Assembly: GCA_900318205.1 (NCBI GenBank)
Contig: ONJS01000026.1
Location: 1 to 41,015, forward strand
Length of the DNA stretch: 41,015 nucleotides
Origin: an uncultured Prevotellaceae bacterium
Lineage (GTDB): Bacteria; Bacteroidota; Bacteroidia; Bacteroidales; Muribaculaceae
Reading direction: 5' to 3'
Both the position numbers and the translations under genes were made by a program. Each line of letters opens with the position of its first letter. The first letter of the stretch is position 1. Below are positions 25,243 to 34,857 of the stretch, in pieces. The notes under the pieces were generated by a model, which saw nothing but the letters and a program-made list of their open reading frames with translations, was not told the DNA's origin and ran no database searches.

Positions 25243-28200
25243 ATGAAAAAATTGCTAACGTTTTTCTTAGTTGCCCTGCTGGCCTTCGGCGTCGGCTGGG
25301 CAGAAACGGTAACATTGTCCAATGCAAATATTGTCGCTGCTGGTTCAGCAGAGAATAGCTATCAAAATTGGACAATAACTGATGGTAATAACAACACCTG
25401 GCTTGCCTATGCTATTAAAAAGCAGCATAGCAATGCTACAAGCGGTTATCATTATCTTCAGATTAAAAAGTATGCAAGTAATACTGCGTACTATATCCAA
25501 GTGCCAGAATTGGGTACAAAGATTACACAAATCGTAATGACGGTTTCCAGTTCTAGCCAACCTATGACTGGAGGAGGTAATACTGCAACACTTTACTTCA
25601 GCAGCTCGAACTCAACTTCAGAAACAGGCACTGGTGTTGCTTCTGGAACAGGAGCAAGTTCCGTTACGATTGACTGTTCTTCTTTGAATTTGAATACTGG
25701 TTACATTACAGCCAGCGCTGGCATTCGCATTTGGGATATAACGGTTACTTATGATGCAGGTAGTACTCCTCCTGCTCCAGAAAAATGGTATCGTAAGGTG
25801 ACCAGCGCCAATGACCTTGTCGTCGACAAAAAGTATATTTTCATGAAGGAGAATGGCCAGTCTTCCGTTGGTATGGGTGCCATCACTAGCAGCTATGGTA
25901 CACCTGTGACTGGATTAGCCATCAGTGACAATAGGGTTAATATCGGTGGTACAGGTGTTGTTGAGTTTACCCTCGGTGGCTCTTCTGATGCTTGGACCTT
26001 CAAGAATCCAGATAACAGGTACTTAGGTGTGGTATCGGAAACTGGAGATGGTTTTGCTACTAGTGCAACATTGGGTGGTTATACTGATTTGAGATGGACG
26101 GTTACCAGCACCGGTACTGTAAGAAATAACAAGTACACTTCAAAGTATATAAGATGTAATTCTGCTAATTCCTTTGGATTGTATTCTTCAGGAACGAATG
26201 CTTATCTTTACGTTGAAGATTTGGAGGATTGTGAGGCACCGACTTTCTCGCCTGATGGCGGTATTTTCACGGGTTCTGTTAATGTTACCATTACCAGTGA
26301 TACCGAGGGCGCAACTATCTATTATACCACCGATGGAACTGATCCCGTGGTGGGTGGAAGCAGCATCACCAATGGCGGTACTGTTGAACTGACTGAGAGC
26401 TGCACTCTCAAGGCCATGGCTGTCAAGAGTGGTATGGACAACAGCCCCATCTCCACTAGCCAGTCCTACACTATCAATCCAGGTAGTGTCAGTGATTCAA
26501 AGATTTACCGCAAGGTAACCAGTACGAGTGACCTTAAGGCTGGCAAGAAGTACATTATCGTGTATGAGGACGGTAATTCTTCGGTCGGAATGGGTGCTTT
26601 TGAGACCACAACTAGCCCTAAGCATTTCACTGCCGCTTCTGGGTTATCTGTCAGCAATGGTCAGGTTGATATTTCTGGAAAGAATGTTCTCGAATTGACC
26701 CTTGGCGGCACGGAAGGCGCTTGGGTGTTATTCACAGGCAATGGTTACATTCAAGGTGCTGATGCTGTACAATTCAATATTGTAAGCGATGTTTCGGCAG
26801 ATAACTCCAAGTGGGTTATCACGAATTCCGTTGCTAATACAAGTATAAATGGCTTCGTTGTAAAAAATGCCCAGTATGACCGCTACATTAAGCATTTCAG
26901 AGGCACAGGTGGTGACAGTTTCAGACATTACAATACTGCTAATGGCTCATGGGCATACCTCTATGTTCAAAACACTGAGCCGACGCTGTTTGCTGATCCC
27001 AATCCGCTGAACATCAACGACACGAATGAGACTAACGGCAGAATCGGCACTTTCACGTTGAGTGGTCTGAACTTGGGCACGGACAACGTTGGTGTGAATG
27101 TGCTTCCTGGCTCGGGCAATTTCGAGAGATGGACAAGCGACCAGTCCTGGGGCTTCAACAACCAGGGCGGTACAGTCAACGGTACGGTATATGTGAAATA
27201 TAACGGCTATGCCCTGAGTGCCACTGGTCAAGTTCAACCTGCCAACAATATCGTGAACACGATTGTTGACGTGAACTACCTCTACACGGGTCCCATCTAT
27301 GTAGCGGGAGACGTGAACGATACCCACTGGAACACCAACGAGGGTGCCCAGCTGACTCGTGATGATAACGGTCTCTATTCTGGCATCATCACAGTACAGC
27401 AGAGTGACGGTACAGCCGGTTATATCACCTTTACCAAGCAGTTAGGTTCTAATTTCAACGACGGTCGATTTGGTCCCATAAGCTCCGGCAACTGGTGGCT
27501 TGATGGGCACGAGGGCGTTTACGTGCCCATTGATACCCTGGGAAATAAGAACAACATCCGTCTGCTTCCCGGTGTTTATACTGTCAACGTCAATCCGGCG
27601 ACCAATCAGTTCATGATTACACCTTATGTGATCACCGTGACGATTTCTCCCGAGGATGGCACCCATTTCACGGGCTCAACCATCAGCGGTACAATCACCG
27701 ACAGTCCTGCCGGCACCATCGAATGGAGCACCGACGGCACCAACTGGCAGTCCTATACCGACGGCTTTACTGCTACGGTAGATCAGGTGGGCGGCAGCGT
27801 GACGATTTATGCCCGCTCGACGAGCAATGGCGTGACCAGTGACGTGGTGAGCGCAACCTATACGCGTGACCTTGCTCCCGCTCCTGAGGCTCCCAGCTTC
27901 AGCATGGGTAGCAGTGCGGTGACTGCAGGTACTGTAATTACCATCACCGCTCCTGAAGGATGCACCCTCTATGTGGACGGTCAGCAAGTGAACAGCCCCT
28001 ATGACGTGGTTATCAACCATGGCACTACCATCACTGCCTACTGTGTCAACGACGAGGGCACCTCGAGCGCAACGGTGACCAACACCTACACCATCGCAAC
28101 CGTCTGCAATGCAGTGGTTGAGTTCAAGAACCTCGACGATGACGAAACTGCCGCAACGACTTGGGATAAAATTGGCGGTGAGGATGATAACAACTACTTT

Positions 28201-29718
28201 GAGGCTGGTAAATCTTACATTGGCAGCGCCGAAAATATTCTCCGAGTCTATAAGGGCAAGACAGGTCTCAAGTTTGGAAACTCAAGCAATGGTGGTACCA
28301 TTACTTTCATCCTCGATGGCGATACCGAGTGGAAGGTGAGCCACATCACCCTGAACGCCAAGAATTATAATGGCAACGAAGTCACCTTCACTGTGACGAC
28401 CGATAACGACCAGTCAAATACCACCTCTAATATCAGCAGCAATCTGGGTGGCTATACGCTTGACTTCAATAGTTCGGCAATCACTTCGATTACTATCAGT
28501 TCCAGTGCTCGTGCCTATTTGCAGGGCTTCACCATCACCTATGACTGCGCTCCCGAAATTGAGACTGCATCACTGGCTGAAATCGAGTCCACTTCCGGTC
28601 TGGACCACAAGGTAGTGAAGGTTAGTGACGAACTCATCGGTGCCTGGGCTGTAGTGAATCCCCAGACTGGTGCTAAGCTCTTGTGGGCTAAGGACCAGGG
28701 CAATGCTTCGATTAAAAAGTTGCCCGGCAAGACTGCTGGACAGCGCGACTATGTGAAGGACATCCTCAAGTATAAGCGCATCCTCGATGATGAGGTTCAG
28801 CCGACCTGGGACGAGAGCAACTGGGTTGTCCTTGACTTCTCTGACATCAATGATGTTGATCCGTTTGAGTTTGTTGGTCACAAGATTACTGAAAACACTG
28901 TCATTGGCGAGTACTATGAGTACTCTGATGGTATGAACTACGTGATCAAGATCACAGAGAAACCTGCTCAGCTCAACGGAAATGCTCTTGAGATGGATGT
29001 TGACGAGTATCCGGGCTATGATGGTCCGTTCCCCGAGAACAAGCTGGGCGATAAGTATGACTTGGCTTATAACACCTATGTTCCCGCCAACTTCATGACC
29101 GAGAACCACAACCATGAGGTGGATGGCAAGGTAGTGGGCTTTGTGGCTGACAACGGTGCCCTTCCCAGTTGCCAGGGTGACTCGCTCTACTTCGTCAATC
29201 CCAAGATTCAGGAGGTTGCCCACATCTGGGCTGTCTGGAACGGTGGTGAAGACGATATCTTCACGGTTTACGAAACCGAGCACAGGGAGAATGAGAACAT
29301 CAACGCTTGGCACCTGAACGGTACGTTCCGGGTTAATTGGACCTATAACTGCACGGGTGTCGATCCCAATGAGAACACGGCTCTCGTTTATGGCCGTCCC
29401 ACTGACCTCGTGCCTAACATGGCCTATGAGTTCCATGCAGTGGTCATGAGACCTGCTAACGGCACTCGCCTGACTGTGGCTCCTCAGGGTACTGCCGAGC
29501 CCGGAACTCCCAGTACGAGCTATATGGTTTATCCTCTGGATATGTCTAACGACGGTACGCCTACCGCTGTCCTCGAGCTCAGCGCCTTGAAGACAGTAGC
29601 TAGCGTGACCTATTATAACCTGATGGGTGTGGAGAGCAAGAAGCCGTTTGATGGCGTCAATATCGTTGTGACGCGCTACAGCGACGGCAGCATCTCGACC
29701 CAGAAGGTACTGCGTTGA
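25243..29718 (+). CDS. Large mosaic secreted/surface protein with CHB_HEX-type repeats
   Basis: A 1491-residue exported protein (signal peptide 1-20, GWA-E). Residues about 21-175 form a beta domain; a similar one recurs at about 955-1105. Two copies of a module of about 150 residues start at 181 (WYRKVTSANDLVVDKKYI) and 421 (IYRKVTSTSDLKAGKKYI). Chitobiase/beta-hexosaminidase C-terminal-like repeats lie at about 331-411 (FSPDGGIFTGSVNVTITSDT, ATIYYTTDGTDP) and about 800-880 (EDGTHFTGSTISG). An uncharacterised region follows to about 1440. The end (VTYYNLMGVESKKPFDGVNI, TRYSDGS, KVLR) resembles the type-A C-terminal signal of type IX secretion. No catalytic domain is recognised, so a binding or adhesive role is a guess. 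The first third is visibly AT-richer than the rest, suggesting modular assembly. Confidence 0.75.
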   Translation: MKKLLTFFLVALLAFGVGWAETVTLSNANIVAAGSAENSYQNWTITDGNNNTWLAYAIKKQHSNATSGYHYLQIKKYASNTAYYIQVPELGTKITQIVMTVSSSSQPMTGGGNTATLYFSSSNSTSETGTGVASGTGASSVTIDCSSLNLNTGYITASAGIRIWDITVTYDAGSTPPAPEKWYRKVTSANDLVVDKKYIFMKENGQSSVGMGAITSSYGTPVTGLAISDNRVNIGGTGVVEFTLGGSSDAWTFKNPDNRYLGVVSETGDGFATSATLGGYTDLRWTVTSTGTVRNNKYTSKYIRCNSANSFGLYSSGTNAYLYVEDLEDCEAPTFSPDGGIFTGSVNVTITSDTEGATIYYTTDGTDPVVGGSSITNGGTVELTESCTLKAMAVKSGMDNSPISTSQSYTINPGSVSDSKIYRKVTSTSDLKAGKKYIIVYEDGNSSVGMGAFETTTSPKHFTAASGLSVSNGQVDISGKNVLELTLGGTEGAWVLFTGNGYIQGADAVQFNIVSDVSADNSKWVITNSVANTSINGFVVKNAQYDRYIKHFRGTGGDSFRHYNTANGSWAYLYVQNTEPTLFADPNPLNINDTNETNGRIGTFTLSGLNLGTDNVGVNVLPGSGNFERWTSDQSWGFNNQGGTVNGTVYVKYNGYALSATGQVQPANNIVNTIVDVNYLYTGPIYVAGDVNDTHWNTNEGAQLTRDDNGLYSGIITVQQSDGTAGYITFTKQLGSNFNDGRFGPISSGNWWLDGHEGVYVPIDTLGNKNNIRLLPGVYTVNVNPATNQFMITPYVITVTISPEDGTHFTGSTISGTITDSPAGTIEWSTDGTNWQSYTDGFTATVDQVGGSVTIYARSTSNGVTSDVVSATYTRDLAPAPEAPSFSMGSSAVTAGTVITITAPEGCTLYVDGQQVNSPYDVVINHGTTITAYCVNDEGTSSATVTNTYTIATVCNAVVEFKNLDDDETAATTWDKIGGEDDNNYFEAGKSYIGSAENILRVYKGKTGLKFGNSSNGGTITFILDGDTEWKVSHITLNAKNYNGNEVTFTVTTDNDQSNTTSNISSNLGGYTLDFNSSAITSITISSSARAYLQGFTITYDCAPEIETASLAEIESTSGLDHKVVKVSDELIGAWAVVNPQTGAKLLWAKDQGNASIKKLPGKTAGQRDYVKDILKYKRILDDEVQPTWDESNWVVLDFSDINDVDPFEFVGHKITENTVIGEYYEYSDGMNYVIKITEKPAQLNGNALEMDVDEYPGYDGPFPENKLGDKYDLAYNTYVPANFMTENHNHEVDGKVVGFVADNGALPSCQGDSLYFVNPKIQEVAHIWAVWNGGEDDIFTVYETEHRENENINAWHLNGTFRVNWTYNCTGVDPNENTALVYGRPTDLVPNMAYEFHAVVMRPANGTRLTVAPQGTAEPGTPSTSYMVYPLDMSNDGTPTAVLELSALKTVASVTYYNLMGVESKKPFDGVNIVVTRYSDGSISTQKVLR

Positions 29719-29760
29719 AAATGACGTCAGGGCTATAGCCCGTCAATAAAACTGTGCAGG

Positions 29761-29790
29761 AAGGTGTGTCAAAGTCTGACGCACCTTCTT
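29761..29790 (+). terminator. Hairpin after the large surface protein gene
   Basis: AAGGTGTGTCA (29761-29771) pairs with TGACGCACCTT (29777-29787) with one G-T, loop AAGTC, followed by CTTGTTG. The palindrome GGGCTATAGCCC precedes it closely after the stop codon. Confidence 0.65.
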
Positions 29791-29890
29791 GTTGAATGGC
29801 GGAGAGAAAAGGCAGCCGGCAAAGTTCCAGCCATTGGAATAATGCGTCATTTTTTTGGGATAAAAGTGTGTGTTGTACAGAAAAAGACAT

Positions 29891-29946
29891 TAAATTTGCA
29901 CATTTAACTAGTATGTTCTGGCTCTATTTTGTCCCCTTGGGGACAA
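29891..29946 (+). promoter_or_regulatory. -7 element and leader hairpin of the BspA-like gene
   Basis: TAAATTTG at 29891-29898 followed by C fully matches the Bacteroidetes -7 consensus; the -33 element is weak (TGTG). In the resulting leader of about 100 bases, TTGTCCCC pairs with GGGGACAA at 29929-29946 as a tight hairpin. Confidence 0.5.
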
Positions 29947-30002
29947 GGAGTGAGGGCTCGGTTGATGTCTAGAAATATGATTATCAATTAAAACAGGAAA
30001 TA

Positions 30003-31964
30003 ATGAAAAGAATCGTCATAGCAACAGTGATAGCCATTATGGCTCTGCAGGCGCTCGCCATCAATGTCGAGAGTAGCGCCGGTGGCTTGTCCGAACAAGT
30101 GACCGACGTGAACGCCACCACGCTTGTCGTGACTGGTACCATGGACGCACGGGATTTCTATTTCATCGTCGATAACATGAAGAAGCTCACGTCAATCGAT
30201 TTGACAGGAGTGCAGGTCATGCCGTATTCGATGCTGTATCAGCGTTACTGGCAGGAGAAATTTGCTGCCGATGAGGTTCCCGTGGGTGCTTTTGCCGGCA
30301 TGGGTGTGACTACTGTTAAGCTGCCGTCAACGCTCAAGTCTATCGCCGAGGGAGCTTTTACGGGCTGTTATAAGTTGACAAACGTGGTGCTGCCGTCAAC
30401 GCTCGACAGCATCGGTGACTATGCCTTTGCTGGCTGCACAGCACTCCAGACGGTCACGCTGCCCGCCAGCGTGAGGGTCGTGGGCAAGGGTGCTTATATG
30501 CACTGCTCGTCACTCAAGCAACTGAGCGTACAATCCGGTAGCAAGTTACAGCGGCTTGAGGCCTCAACGCTGCTTGATTGCCCCAAACTGACGACGGTAT
30601 CCCTGGGTGCCAATGCACAGTCAATAGGCGAACGCGCCCTGGCTGGAACTGCTATCGAGCAGCTGGATTTGTCGGCAAGCAAGAAGTTGACGACCATCGA
30701 TGACTGGGCTTTTGTCCAGATGCCGCTGCAGAGTGTGGTATTGCCCACCAGCGTGACGAGTGTGGGCGACGGTGCGTTCCTTTATGACAGGGGACTGACC
30801 CAGGTCAATCTGGGAGGCAAAGTGACGGAATTGAGCGATTTCCTGTTGGCAGGAACGTCATTGAGCGATGGCCTTGACCTGAACGGAATCGAGCGAATCG
30901 GCGATTACGCCCTCTATAATGTCTCGACGATGTCTGTCGTGGAACTGCCTGCTACCATGACCTGGCTCGGATCCTATGCCATGGCGGGAATGACCGGCAT
31001 GACGGCTCTGACCTGCAATGCCATCGAGGTGCCTGCTCTGGGTATTGACGTGTGGGCAGGCGTGAATCAGAAGTCCATTCCGCTGACTGTCCCTGCCGAG
31101 TCCAAGGAATTGTATCAGGTGGCAAGCCAGTGGCGCAACTTCCTCTATGAACTGGCATGGTTGCGTGGCGATGTCAACAACGATGGCGAGGTGAATATCG
31201 CCGACGTCAATACGTTGATTGACATCATCCTGGGCGGAAAATTTGACGACATGACGATGCTGCGAGCCGATGTCAACGAGGATGGAGAAATCGGTATCGC
31301 CGACATCAATGAGGTACAGGATATCATCTTGACTTCTTCCAGCCATGCTCCGGCTATCATCGACACCGATGACCAGTTGCACCTCAACGACGTGGATCTG
31401 CATCCCGGAGAGCAACGCACCATCAACGTTACTGTTGACAGGGCGTCGGCCTACAGTGCCCTGCAGTGTGACCTGAACCTGCCTCAGGGCTTGAGCCTTG
31501 TGGAGGCACGTTCGGCCCAGGGCCACAAGATGGAGTCCCGTGACATGGGTGGTGCCACCACGCGCCTGTTGATGTACTCGATGGACAAGCAGGCCTTTGA
31601 CGAGACGGCAGTGCTGCGGATTACCGTACGTGCCGACGAGGCCCTCAGTACCGAGAGCATGATCTCGCTGAGCAATGTTGTCCTTGCCGATGACAATAAC
31701 AAGGGCTGGCACATCGCCGACTGCACCGCTCGGGTAAACAACAGCAGTGGCATCGAGGACCTGTCAGCCGCCTGCGACCGCTTGTGGGTAGAAGGCCATG
31801 ACTTGTGCATCGAGAGCCGCAACGACGGCGATGCCCAGGTGGTAGCCGTCAACGGCACATCGCGCAGCATCCATGTGGCTGATGGCATGACGCGTCACCA
31901 GCTTGATCCGGGCATCTATGTAGTCGTGCTCAACGGCAAGAGCTACAAGATTGCCGTACATTAA
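30003..31964 (+). CDS. BspA-like leucine-rich-repeat surface protein with dockerin-like and cohesin-like modules
   Basis: A 653-residue exported protein (signal peptide about 1-19). Residues about 85-365 are BspA/LRR_5-type leucine-rich repeats (VKLPSTLKSIAEGAFTGCYK, VVLPSTLDSIGDYAFAGCTA). At about 386-443 two calcium-loop units match a dockerin type I domain (GDVNNDGEVNIADVNTLIDI and ADVNEDGEIGIADINEVQDI), with D-x-N-x-D-G ligands. Residues about 452-580 look like a cohesin-type beta sandwich (INVTVDRASAYSALQCDLNL, LVEARSAQGHKM). The tail from about 585 (GIEDL, then GIYVVVLNGKSYKIAV) resembles a type IX secretion signal. BspA-like proteins bind host matrix or other microbes; here the dockerin/cohesin pair suggests assembly with itself or other surface proteins (inference). 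Confidence 0.8.
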   Translation: MKRIVIATVIAIMALQALAINVESSAGGLSEQVTDVNATTLVVTGTMDARDFYFIVDNMKKLTSIDLTGVQVMPYSMLYQRYWQEKFAADEVPVGAFAGMGVTTVKLPSTLKSIAEGAFTGCYKLTNVVLPSTLDSIGDYAFAGCTALQTVTLPASVRVVGKGAYMHCSSLKQLSVQSGSKLQRLEASTLLDCPKLTTVSLGANAQSIGERALAGTAIEQLDLSASKKLTTIDDWAFVQMPLQSVVLPTSVTSVGDGAFLYDRGLTQVNLGGKVTELSDFLLAGTSLSDGLDLNGIERIGDYALYNVSTMSVVELPATMTWLGSYAMAGMTGMTALTCNAIEVPALGIDVWAGVNQKSIPLTVPAESKELYQVASQWRNFLYELAWLRGDVNNDGEVNIADVNTLIDIILGGKFDDMTMLRADVNEDGEIGIADINEVQDIILTSSSHAPAIIDTDDQLHLNDVDLHPGEQRTINVTVDRASAYSALQCDLNLPQGLSLVEARSAQGHKMESRDMGGATTRLLMYSMDKQAFDETAVLRITVRADEALSTESMISLSNVVLADDNNKGWHIADCTARVNNSSGIEDLSAACDRLWVEGHDLCIESRNDGDAQVVAVNGTSRSIHVADGMTRHQLDPGIYVVVLNGKSYKIAVH

Positions 31965-31978
31965 TCTTTATTTACAAC

Positions 31979-31983
31979 AGGAG
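31979..31983 (+). promoter_or_regulatory. Shine-Dalgarno-like site of trmB
   Basis: AGGAG stands five bases before the ATG at 31989. This is unusual in this window, where most genes lack such a site, and it supports the chosen start. Confidence 0.55.
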
Positions 31984-31988
31984 ATATC

Positions 31989-32777
31989 ATGGGAAAGAAC
32001 AAGCTCAAGAAATTTGCCGACATGGAGCGCATGCAGTGTGTGTTCCAGTTCCCCTTCGCGGTGGTGACACAGGAGGGTGGCTGCCCCATGCGCGGCAAGT
32101 GGAATGAGCAGTATTTCAAGAATGACAACCCCATCGTGCTGGAGCTGGGCTGCGGCAAAGGGGAATATGCCGTGGGACTGGCGCAACGCTTCCCTGGCAA
32201 GAACTACATCGGCGTGGACATCAAGGGTGCACGCATGTGGACCGGCGCCAAAATGGCGACCGAATTGGGACTGCCCAATGTGGCTTTCCTGAGAACGAGC
32301 ATCGAGCTGATTGACCGCATGTTTGCCCCCGATGAGGTGTCTGAAATCTGGATTACGTTCCCTGATCCGCAGATGAAGAAGGTGAACAAGAGGCTGACAT
32401 CGACCCGTTTCCTGGACAACTACCGTCACATCCTGTGTGACGGCGGCACGGTCCACCTCAAGACCGACAGTCCCTTCCTCTACACCTACACCCATGCGCT
32501 GGTCGAGGAAAACCACCTGCCCGTGACTGCCGACACCGACGACCTGTATGCCAGCGGCATGGCCGATGACATCCTGGACATCAAGACGCACTATGAGATG
32601 CAGTGGCTGCAACGCGGATTGACCATCAAGTACATCCGTTTTGCCCTGCCTCACGGCGTGGAACTCGTCGAGCCCGACATCGAAATCGAGCCCGACACCT
32701 ACCGCAGCTACAACCGCGGCTACATCCAGATGCCCCAGCTCATGCCCGCTCAAGAGGATCAAAAAAATGACAACTAA
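31989..32777 (+). CDS. trmB: tRNA (guanine-N7-)-methyltransferase
   Basis: A 262-residue S-adenosylmethionine-dependent enzyme that makes m7G46 in tRNA. The SAM pocket is [16 protein letters not shown] at about 51-66, followed by [12 protein letters not shown]. The family motif [12 protein letters not shown] (usually PDPWPKK-like) is at about 118-129, and the substrate-binding region [13 protein letters not shown] follows. It starts 24 bases after the BspA-like gene and ends inside a degenerate tandem repeat that supplies its last codons and stop. It begins a block of housekeeping genes continuing with mrp. Confidence 0.93.
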   Translation: MGKNKLKKFADMERMQCVFQFPFAVVTQEGGCPMRGKWNEQYFKNDNPIVLELGCGKGEYAVGLAQRFPGKNYIGVDIKGARMWTGAKMATELGLPNVAFLRTSIELIDRMFAPDEVSEIWITFPDPQMKKVNKRLTSTRFLDNYRHILCDGGTVHLKTDSPFLYTYTHALVEENHLPVTADTDDLYASGMADDILDIKTHYEMQWLQRGLTIKYIRFALPHGVELVEPDIEIEPDTYRSYNRGYIQMPQLMPAQEDQKNDN

Positions 32778-32818
32778 AAACTGGCAACTGACAACTAAAA
32801 ACTTAAAACCAACAACTC
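32768..32818 (+). repeat. Degenerate minisatellite (ACAACTAAAA/CAACTG type, period about 7)
   Basis: Imperfect units of CAACTAAAAACTGG, CAACTGA and CAACTAAAAACTT run from the last codons of trmB to three bases before the mrp start. The tract closely resembles 36829-36883, before xseB. Confidence 0.6.
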
Positions 32819-32821
32819 AAT

Positions 32822-33925
32822 ATGACCATTTATCCGAATCTGATATTGGACGCCCTGCGCACCGTGCGCTATCCCGGTACGGGAAAAGACATCGTCGAGA
32901 TGGGCATGGTAAACGATGACATCCGCATCGACGGCAACCACGTGAGCCTGTCGCTCACCTTTGAGAAACCCACCGACCCCTTCATCAAGAGTGTTGTCAA
33001 GGCCGCCGAGGCCGCCATCATCGCCCACGTGGGCAGCGAGGTGGACATCAAGGGCAACATCGGGGTGAAGACCGCACAAGACAACCCTGTACGCAAAATA
33101 GAAAAACCGCTGCCAGGAGTGAAGAACATCATCGCTGTGAGCTCCGGCAAGGGCGGTGTGGGAAAATCCACGATCGCCTGCAACCTCGCCGTGGCACTTG
33201 CTCTGCAAGGCTACCGTGTGGGCCTGCTCGATGCTGACATCTTCGGTCCCTCGATGCCTAAGATGTTCGGTGCCGAGGACGAGCAGCTCTATATGCACGA
33301 GGTGGACGGCAAGAACCTGATTATCCCTCTGGAGAAATATGGCGTGAAGATGCTCTCGCTGGGCTTCCTCGTGGACAAGGAGAAAGCAATCCTGTGGCGC
33401 GGCGCCATGGCGAGCAATGCCCTGCGCCAACTCATCAACGAGGCCGACTGGGGCGAGCTGGACTACTTTGTCATCGACCTGCCTCCTGGCACCAGCGACA
33501 TCCATCTGACACTGGTACAGACACTCGCCATCACGGGCGCTATCGTGGTCACCACACCGCAGCAGGTGGCACTGGCCGACGCCCGCAAGGGCATCAGCAT
33601 GTTCCTGGGTGAGCATGTCAATGTTCCCGTCCTGGGTATTGTTGAGAATATGTCCTGGTTCACGCCTGCCGCTCACCCCGACGAGAAATATTATATCTTC
33701 GGGCATGACGGTGGCAAGCAGCTCGCCGAGACCTTGAACGTGGAGCTGCTGGGACAGATTCCTATGGTAGCCAGCATCTGCAAGGGCAGTGACGACGGAC
33801 AGCCCGTCGTGCGCATGAATGATGTAAGCGGTGTTGCCTTCAAGCAACTTGCCACGCGCGTCGTCGAGGCCATCGACCGCCGCAACGAGACCCTGCCGCC
33901 TACCGAAGTCGTGCAAACACATTGA
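32822..33925 (+). CDS. mrp: Mrp/NBP35-type iron-sulfur cluster carrier ATPase
   Basis: A 367-residue P-loop ATPase of the Mrp/ApbC family, which carries and transfers Fe-S clusters. Residues 1-90 are a DUF59/MIP18 domain. The deviant Walker A is SSGKGGVGKST at about 104-114, with the two conserved lysines, followed by LDADIFGPSMPKMFG and DYFVIDLPPGTSD. The C-terminal CxxC that bridges the cluster in E. coli-type Mrp is absent: ENMSWFTPAAHPDEKYYIFG has no cysteine. From memory other Bacteroidetes Mrp proteins share this form, so it may be lineage-typical; cluster binding would then need other residues. Confidence 0.92.
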   Translation: MTIYPNLILDALRTVRYPGTGKDIVEMGMVNDDIRIDGNHVSLSLTFEKPTDPFIKSVVKAAEAAIIAHVGSEVDIKGNIGVKTAQDNPVRKIEKPLPGVKNIIAVSSGKGGVGKSTIACNLAVALALQGYRVGLLDADIFGPSMPKMFGAEDEQLYMHEVDGKNLIIPLEKYGVKMLSLGFLVDKEKAILWRGAMASNALRQLINEADWGELDYFVIDLPPGTSDIHLTLVQTLAITGAIVVTTPQQVALADARKGISMFLGEHVNVPVLGIVENMSWFTPAAHPDEKYYIFGHDGGKQLAETLNVELLGQIPMVASICKGSDDGQPVVRMNDVSGVAFKQLATRVVEAIDRRNETLPPTEVVQTH

Positions 33926-33975
33926 TAACCAATGGTATATAATACTATAATGTATAACTCAAAAATCTGTTGAAT

Positions 33976-34776
33976 ATGAAAAAGATTATCGCAATGTTGG
34001 CAGTAGCAGCTATGCTGCTCACCAGCTGTGGTTCGGTTCCTATTACCGGCCGCAAACAGTTAAACCTTGTCAGTGACCAGGAGGTGCTGGCAGCAAGCCT
34101 CCAGCAGTACGCCAGCTTCATGCAGACGGCGACCATCTCGAACAAGAAGACCCAGAGTGCCCAGGTAACTCGCGTGGGACAGCGCATCGCACAAGCTACC
34201 GAGGCCTATCTCAGGTATGCCGGTCTGGAGAGCGAGTTGCAGAATTACGCTTGGGAGTTTAACCTCGTCAAGAGTGATGACGTGAACGCTTGGTGTATGC
34301 CGGGTGGAAAAATCGTTGTCTATGAGGGCATCATGAACCTCGTCAGCAGCGATGACGAGCTGGCTGTTGTGATTGGCCACGAGGTGGCACATGCCATTGC
34401 CAAACACAGTAACGAGCGCATGAGCCAGCAGGTGCTCGCCCAGTACGGAGCCAATGCCATCGGTATCTTTACCAGCGGCAAGAGTGCTGCCACCCAGCAG
34501 ATTGCACAGCAGGTTTATGGCCTGGGTGCACAGTATGGCGTGATGCAGCCCTTCTCGCGCAAGCATGAGAGCGAGGCCGACAAGATGGGACTCGTGCTGA
34601 TGACCATCGCCGGCTATAATCCCGATGTGGCAGTGACCTTCTGGCAGAAGATGGCGGCTACCACGACTCAGGAGCCGCCCGAGTTCATGAGCTCGCACCC
34701 GAGCCACGCAACCCGTATCTCTGACATCAAGAAGTGGTTGCCTGAGGTGAAGAAGCAGTATGGCGCTAAGAATTAG
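33976..34776 (+). CDS. M48 family metalloprotease lipoprotein
   Basis: A 266-residue periplasmic or membrane-anchored zinc protease of the Oma1/LoiP/BepA-like M48 group, expected to act in envelope protein quality control. The lipobox cysteine is C18 (LLTSC-G). Zinc ligands are H135 and H139 in HEVAH, with catalytic E136, and E198 in HESEADKMG. The segment DDVNAWCMPGGKIVVYEGIM preceding it is diagnostic. It is short: no TPR domain follows. The ATG at 33976 is preferred to an in-frame TTG two codons earlier. A perfect 12-bp hairpin follows the gene. Confidence 0.92.
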   Translation: MKKIIAMLAVAAMLLTSCGSVPITGRKQLNLVSDQEVLAASLQQYASFMQTATISNKKTQSAQVTRVGQRIAQATEAYLRYAGLESELQNYAWEFNLVKSDDVNAWCMPGGKIVVYEGIMNLVSSDDELAVVIGHEVAHAIAKHSNERMSQQVLAQYGANAIGIFTSGKSAATQQIAQQVYGLGAQYGVMQPFSRKHESEADKMGLVLMTIAGYNPDVAVTFWQKMAATTTQEPPEFMSSHPSHATRISDIKKWLPEVKKQYGAKN

Positions 34777-34793
34777 TTGCCGTTAAACCATTG

Positions 34794-34831
34794 ACATGGT
34801 GGACCTGCTGTCAAGGCTGGGTCCACCATGT
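34794..34831 (+). terminator. Strong hairpin after the M48 gene
   Basis: ACATGGTGGACC (34794-34805) pairs perfectly with GGTCCACCATGT (34820-34831); only TTAAAA follows, not a true T run. It sits between the M48 gene and the DUF3256 gene. Confidence 0.7.
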
Positions 34832-34857
34832 TTAAAACGCATTATTGCTGAGTGAGA

